From: Pseudomonadota bacterium
Lineage (GTDB): Bacteria; Pseudomonadota; Gammaproteobacteria; Xanthomonadales; Rhodanobacteraceae
Assembly: GCA_021787175.1 (NCBI GenBank)
Contig: JAJYMF010000142.1
Span: 1-8,684, forward strand
Direction of reading: 5' to 3'
Length of the DNA stretch: 8,684 nt
Position numbers and translations under genes: made by a program. This document shows, piece after piece, positions 6,212 through 8,684 of the stretch. Within the stretch, counting starts at the first letter, position 1; the number at the start of each line of letters is the position of its first letter. The notes beneath the pieces are model-generated. The model was not told the DNA's origin, did no database searches, and worked only from the letters and a program-made list of their open reading frames with translations.

Positions 6212-6718
6212 TCACCGCTCCCGCGTTTCATCCCCCGCCATCGTCACCGTCCAGGTCTTGCCGTCGGTCGAGCGCGCGCTTTCGAAATGGATGCGGTCGC
6301 GGCCGCTGAAGACGTTGACGGTGCGATAGCGCACGCCCTTGGCATCCGGTTCGCCGAGATAGGTCCAGCGGTCGCCGGCGATGGTCAGCGTGCCGGGCGG
6401 GCCGAGCGCGGCGCCGTCGGGCAGCACGATCTGGGTGCGATAGTGACCGGGTGCGGCATCGGGGATGAACACCACCAGCGCGCCGGGCTTGCCGTTGACG
6501 GTCTGCTGACAGGCGAAGTAGCGACCGATTTGCGCGCAGTCGTTGACCAGCCGATCGGGTTTCTTGCCGGCGGGCGTGGTCTGCGTGACCTGCCAGGTGC
6601 CCTCGTACAACCGCAGCGGCGCGTAGGGATCGATCGCGTCCTGGGCGTGCGTCGCGCCCATCAGCACGAGGGTGCCGACAAGGACTGTCGCGAGCAGCCG
6701 TCCACTCTTTCGATCCAT
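6212..6718 (-). CDS. Exported protein of unknown function, lipocalin/DUF1579-like body
   Basis: The protein has 168 residues. Residues 1-26 are a clear signal peptide (MDRKSGRLLA, then a hydrophobic stretch, cut after ATHAQ), so the mature form should be periplasmic. The body starts with LYEGTWQVTQTTPAGKKP, a typical first strand of small barrel proteins that open with 'L.G.W', and continues as alternating strands with many Gly and aromatic residues (GDRWTYLG, RIHFESARS, KTWTVTM). Two cysteines (61 and 70) are close enough for a disulfide. The start at 6718 follows a GGTAGGAC ribosome-site-like stretch. I do not recognise a catalytic motif. It marks the return to high-GC sequence after the AIPR-like/HEPN-like genes and is the nearest ordinary neighbour to their right. 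Confidence 0.75.
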   Translation of the reverse strand: MDRKSGRLLATVLVGTLVLMGATHAQDAIDPYAPLRLYEGTWQVTQTTPAGKKPDRLVNDCAQIGRYFACQQTVNGKPGALVVFIPDAAPGHYRTQIVLPDGAALGPPGTLTIAGDRWTYLGEPDAKGVRYRTVNVFSGRDRIHFESARSTDGKTWTVTMAGDETRER

Positions 6719-6748
6719 GGAAGAGTCCTACCTTCCGCTGCGCATGAA

Positions 6749-6779
6749 AGATCCTTCGCCCTGCGGGCTCAGGATGACA
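6749..6779. repeat. Interspersed hairpin repeat of the 'TCATCCTGAG...GAAGGATC' type
   Basis: ATCCT (6751-6755) pairs with AGGAT (6771-6775), and GCCC (6758-6761) pairs with GGGC (6765-6768), giving two helices with a symmetric 2-base TC/TC internal loop and a TGC tip. On the minus strand it reads TGTCATCCTGAGCCCGC and so on, a word familiar from dispersed repeats in many bacterial genomes. It lies about 30 bases before the start of the 168-aa gene and may affect its message. Confidence 0.6.
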
Positions 6780-6880
6780 AGACCGACGACGGACTGGCGG
6801 CGGGTCATCGGCACCGGGCCTCCCTGCGGCGGTATCTCCGGCCACGCCATCCATCGCGTGGCGTTCGGGGTCGCGCGGCG

Positions 6881-7074
6881 ATGGACCGCATGGTGCGCTC
6901 GCTTGCGGACGCGATGAGGGAACCCGTGGTGATCGACCATCAGCCGATCACGCTCGGGGTCAACATCGGCGTAGGCATTTCCCAGAGGACACCTCCGATA
7001 TCGCCGAGATGCAAAAGCTCGCAGATCGCCGGATGTACATTGGCAAATGCGCCGACCGTCCTGCGCCTGGATGA
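6881..7074 (+). pseudogene. Frameshifted relic of a GGDEF (diguanylate cyclase) domain, C-terminal end
   Basis: From 6881 one frame reads MDRMVRSLADAMREPVVID, then HQPITLGVNIGVGI. This matches the 'l...l..P..i.g....v..SiGia' strand of GGDEF domains. Five bases later, from 6985, a second frame gives EDTSDIAEMQKLADRRMYIG and K, the family's ending 'D...ll..AD.AMY.AK', with a TGA at 7072-7074. Joining both frames rebuilds the last 60 or so residues of a diguanylate cyclase. The GGDEF active-site loop and start are absent, and no frame carries them upstream, so this is a dead remnant in an otherwise gene-free stretch (6719-7110). An intact paralogue may lie elsewhere in the genome. Confidence 0.65.
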
Positions 7075-7110
7075 GGTTTTTTCCTTCGAGTCGCACTGCG
7101 CGCCCCTCGC

Positions 7111-7557
7111 CTATTTTGGTTTCCCGCCCATGTCGATCGGCTTGCCGTTGGATAGGAAGGTCAGGTAACTCGCCAGGTCGGTCAGTGTCCGGCTGCCATA
7201 GGCGGGCGGCTTGCCACCGAGGCCGCCGGCAATGCACCCGCGGATCTGGTCTTCGAGGCTGATGACCTTGCCGAATTTCGGACTGAAGCGGGGGAAAATG
7301 GCGGCGGCATTGCTCAGGCTCGGAATCTTGCTGCCGTTGGCGAGTTGGCCCGCGATCTTGCCGCCGCCTGAGTGGCAGCTCTGGCAAGTCATGCCCCTGC
7401 CGCCGAAGGTATCGGTCGTGAAGAGGTGACTACCGCTTTCGATCGCTGCGTGCAGCGGGTCCGGCCCCTTGGCCCAGGCATTGGGCGCGCACAGCCCAAG
7501 CACCAGGACTCCCGCGAGCAGGCGGGTACAGGAGGCGATTGGCTTCTTTGCGTTCAT
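7111..7557 (-). CDS. Exported monoheme c-type cytochrome
   Basis: The protein has 148 residues. A signal peptide (residues 1-29, cut near ANAWA) sends it to the periplasm. One heme-binding CxxCH is seen, CQSCH at residues 58-62, preceded by GGRGMT. The later part, DQIRGCIAGGLGGKPPAYGS (103-122) and LASYLTFLSNGKPIDM (128-143), resembles the C-terminal ends of SoxA/TsdA-type class I cytochromes ('YL..LS.G.PI'), with Met143 a likely sixth ligand. It should carry electrons; the partner is not known. The start at 7557 is preferred because AGGA lies eight bases upstream; an in-frame ATG at 7590 would put 11 residues before the signal peptide. It lies 78 bases downstream of the FMN reductase gene on the same strand and may share its transcript. 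Confidence 0.85.
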   Translation of the reverse strand: MNAKKPIASCTRLLAGVLVLGLCAPNAWAKGPDPLHAAIESGSHLFTTDTFGGRGMTCQSCHSGGGKIAGQLANGSKIPSLSNAAAIFPRFSPKFGKVISLEDQIRGCIAGGLGGKPPAYGSRTLTDLASYLTFLSNGKPIDMGGKPK

Positions 7558-7597
7558 GTCGAGTGTCCTCTGATTAATGGCTAAGCGCATTGGATGG

Positions 7598-7615
7598 GGC
7601 TGTCGGCAAACAGCC
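7598..7615. other. Small inverted repeat between the FMN reductase and cytochrome genes
   Basis: GGCTGT (7598-7603) and ACAGCC (7610-7615) form 6-bp arms with a 6-base loop. On the minus strand it follows the reductase stop and precedes the cytochrome start. There is no T-run, so it is at most a weak or Rho-assisted stop or an mRNA-stability hairpin. Confidence 0.35.
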
Positions 7616-7635
7616 TGTCGCGGAAAGCATGGCCC

Positions 7636-8199
7636 TCACACCGGCTTGCGGTGCACGGCAACCCACGCCGCAAAGGCATCCAGAAACTTCTGCATGAAGC
7701 CGCGCGTGGACTCGTTGGCGATGCGGCCCTGGTCGTCGAACAGGGTGGCGGCGCCGCCGACGTAGGCCTCGGGCTGCGCCAGGGTCGGCACGTCGAGGAA
7801 CACCAGCGACTGGCGCAGGTGGTGGTTGGCACCGAAGCCGCCGATCGCGCCGGGCGACACGCTGATCACCGCGCCGGGCTTGCCACCCCAGACGCTGTGG
7901 CCATAGGGGCGCGAGCCGATGTCCAGCGCGTTCTTGAGCACGCCGGGCACCGAGCGGTTGTATTCGGGGGTGACGAACAGCAGCGCGTCGCAGGCTTTCA
8001 CCGCATCGCGAAACGCGGTCCACGGCGCCGGCGGCGCGGGGTCGAGGTCCTGGTTGTACAGCGGCAGCGCGCCGATCTCGATCAGCTGCAGATCGAGCGT
8101 GCCCAACGCCAGGGCCTGGAGCGCCAGCGCCATGCGCCGGTTGTAGGACTCCTGGCGCAGACTGCCGACGAGGACGGCCACCTTCGGGGTGCTGGCCAT
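7636..8199 (-). CDS. NAD(P)H-dependent FMN reductase (ChrR/YieF-like flavodoxin fold)
   Basis: The protein has 187 residues, the usual length for the family, and is cytosolic. It reduces FMN, quinones or similar electron acceptors with NAD(P)H. The FMN phosphate loop GSLRQESYNR (residues 12-21) follows the first strand VAVLV. The second signature, FVTPEYNRSVPGVLKNALD (75-93), is the flavin-ring and dimer segment. GGKPGAVISVSPGAIGGFGA (105-124) is the next family block. Start 8199 has a strong AGGAGGG site seven bases upstream. The downstream gene on the same strand encodes an exported cytochrome, but the two act in different compartments and may simply be neighbours. The exact substrate cannot be read from sequence. 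Confidence 0.93.
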   Translation of the reverse strand: MASTPKVAVLVGSLRQESYNRRMALALQALALGTLDLQLIEIGALPLYNQDLDPAPPAPWTAFRDAVKACDALLFVTPEYNRSVPGVLKNALDIGSRPYGHSVWGGKPGAVISVSPGAIGGFGANHHLRQSLVFLDVPTLAQPEAYVGGAATLFDDQGRIANESTRGFMQKFLDAFAAWVAVHRKPV

Positions 8200-8240
8200 G
8201 CGCGAACCCTCCTGTCGAGCGTGAATCCCGTCATCGCGGC

Positions 8241-8272
8241 GGAACGGCGGAACGGCGGAACGGCGGAACGGC
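8241..8272. repeat. Tandem repeat, four perfect copies of an 8-bp unit
   Basis: GGAACGGC occurs four times head to tail. The unit is not a multiple of three, and it lies in the 103 bases between two minus-strand genes, upstream of the FMN reductase start. Slipped-strand copy changes could alter the distance between that gene and any promoter further upstream. Confidence 0.9.
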
Positions 8273-8287
8273 GGAGATCATCCGCCG
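8269..8287 (-). other. Hairpin after the C-terminal end of the rightmost gene
   Basis: CGGCGGA (8269-8275) and TCCGCCG (8281-8287) form perfect 7-bp arms with a GATCA loop, 15 bases downstream of the minus-strand stop at 8303. No T-run follows, so an intrinsic terminator is unlikely. It shares its left arm with the last tandem repeat unit. Confidence 0.45.
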
Positions 8288-8302
8288 CTCCGTCGCGGAT
8301 CG

Positions 8303-8684
8303 CTACAGCAGGCGCTGTCCCTGCGCGATGTCGGCGTGCAGCTTCTGCTCGCCGGCCTGCGCCTGCCGGTCGAGGTGATCGAACACCGCGTATTCGGCCT
8401 GCGTCGGGCGGTCGTAGCTGAGGTCGATGTCGGCGGCGAGGTAGGCCAGATGGCTGCGCAGTTTGGTCTCGTGCAGCAGGCTGCCTTCGCTGGACTGGAT
8501 CTGCAGCGCGACGAGATCGGCGATGTCGGCATCGAGCGCGCGCAGCGCGGGCTGCGCCCTGGCTTTGGCCAGCTTGCCCGCGGCGACCGCGCCGTCGAGC
8601 CGGTCGCGCAGGGCGATCGCCTGGTTGAGCGTGCGGTCCAGCGTGTCCAGCGCGGCGTGGATCTTCAACCCCAGCGCAAGGCGC
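8303..8684 (-). CDS. C-terminal part of a protein entering from the right edge, possibly a BNR/sortilin-like repeat protein
   Basis: The frame is open through the right edge, giving 127 visible codons down to TAG at 8303. A TTG at 8668 is not needed as a start, since codons before it (RLALGL) read naturally. The segment is helical and charged, with coiled-coil-like spacing (ALDTLDRTLNQAIALRDRLD; ALRALDADIADLVALQIQSS), then SSEGSLLHETKLRSHLAYLA and RPTQAEYAVFDHLDRQAQAG. This pattern recalls the helical C-terminal tail of large exported 'glycosyl hydrolase/BNR repeat' proteins of Xanthomonadales, but no catalytic or propeller part is in view. It is upstream of the FMN reductase on the same strand. 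Confidence 0.5.
   Translation of the reverse strand, partial: RLALGLKIHAALDTLDRTLNQAIALRDRLDGAVAAGKLAKARAQPALRALDADIADLVALQIQSSEGSLLHETKLRSHLAYLAADIDLSYDRPTQAEYAVFDHLDRQAQAGEQKLHADIAQGQRLL

Noticed and set aside
6128..7168. 346-codon plus-strand frame
   Set aside because: Antisense to the 168-aa exported protein over most of its length. Only its end contains the GGDEF relic, which continues in another frame.
1..8684. CRISPR array, rRNA, integrase or transposase gene
   Set aside because: No spaced repeats, rRNA words, tyrosine-recombinase or DDE/HUH motifs were seen in any frame I read.

Overview
The window is mostly very GC-rich (one 60-base line hand-counted in the large left-hand gene has 47 G+C) and carries Gram-negative type genes: a periplasmic Tricorn-type protease, an exported c-type cytochrome, a signal-peptide protein with a beta-rich body and an NAD(P)H:FMN reductase. 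Together with REP-like elements ending in GGGGTCAGG, this fits a gammaproteobacterium of the Xanthomonadales (Xanthomonadaceae/Rhodanobacteraceae type). The assignment is an inference from style, not from a search.

Layout. Bases 1-2132 (minus) hold the first 710 codons of a Tricorn-protease homologue that runs off the left edge. Its upstream flank opens an accessory stretch of about 4 kb (roughly 2250-6210). In order this stretch has: a REP-like element; an overlapping minus-strand pair, DUF4160 then DUF2442, with toxin-antitoxin-like organisation; a second, decayed copy of the REP-like element; a displaced 348-base duplicate of the Tricorn gene's 5' end and upstream flank; a non-coding leader with a possible antitoxin relic and two inverted repeats; and two plus-strand genes of visibly lower GC. 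The first of these encodes a 454-aa protein that resembles abortive-infection AIPR proteins. The second encodes a 196-aa helical protein with HEPN-like features. A strong intrinsic terminator lies between them.

Right of this, ordinary high-GC minus-strand genes return: a 168-aa exported protein, a 148-aa monoheme cytochrome c, an FMN reductase, and the C-terminus of a protein entering from the right edge. A frameshifted relic of a GGDEF (diguanylate cyclase) domain and an interspersed hairpin repeat lie between the first two. An 8-bp tandem repeat lies between the last two.

The main candidate for an undescribed system is the AIPR-like plus HEPN-like pair. Abortive-infection or RNase-type defence is an inference from weak motif similarity and from an accessory setting with TA-like genes, broken genes and repeats. 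The second observation of note is the duplication of the Tricorn gene start, which abuts a REP-like element and brackets the TA-like pair.
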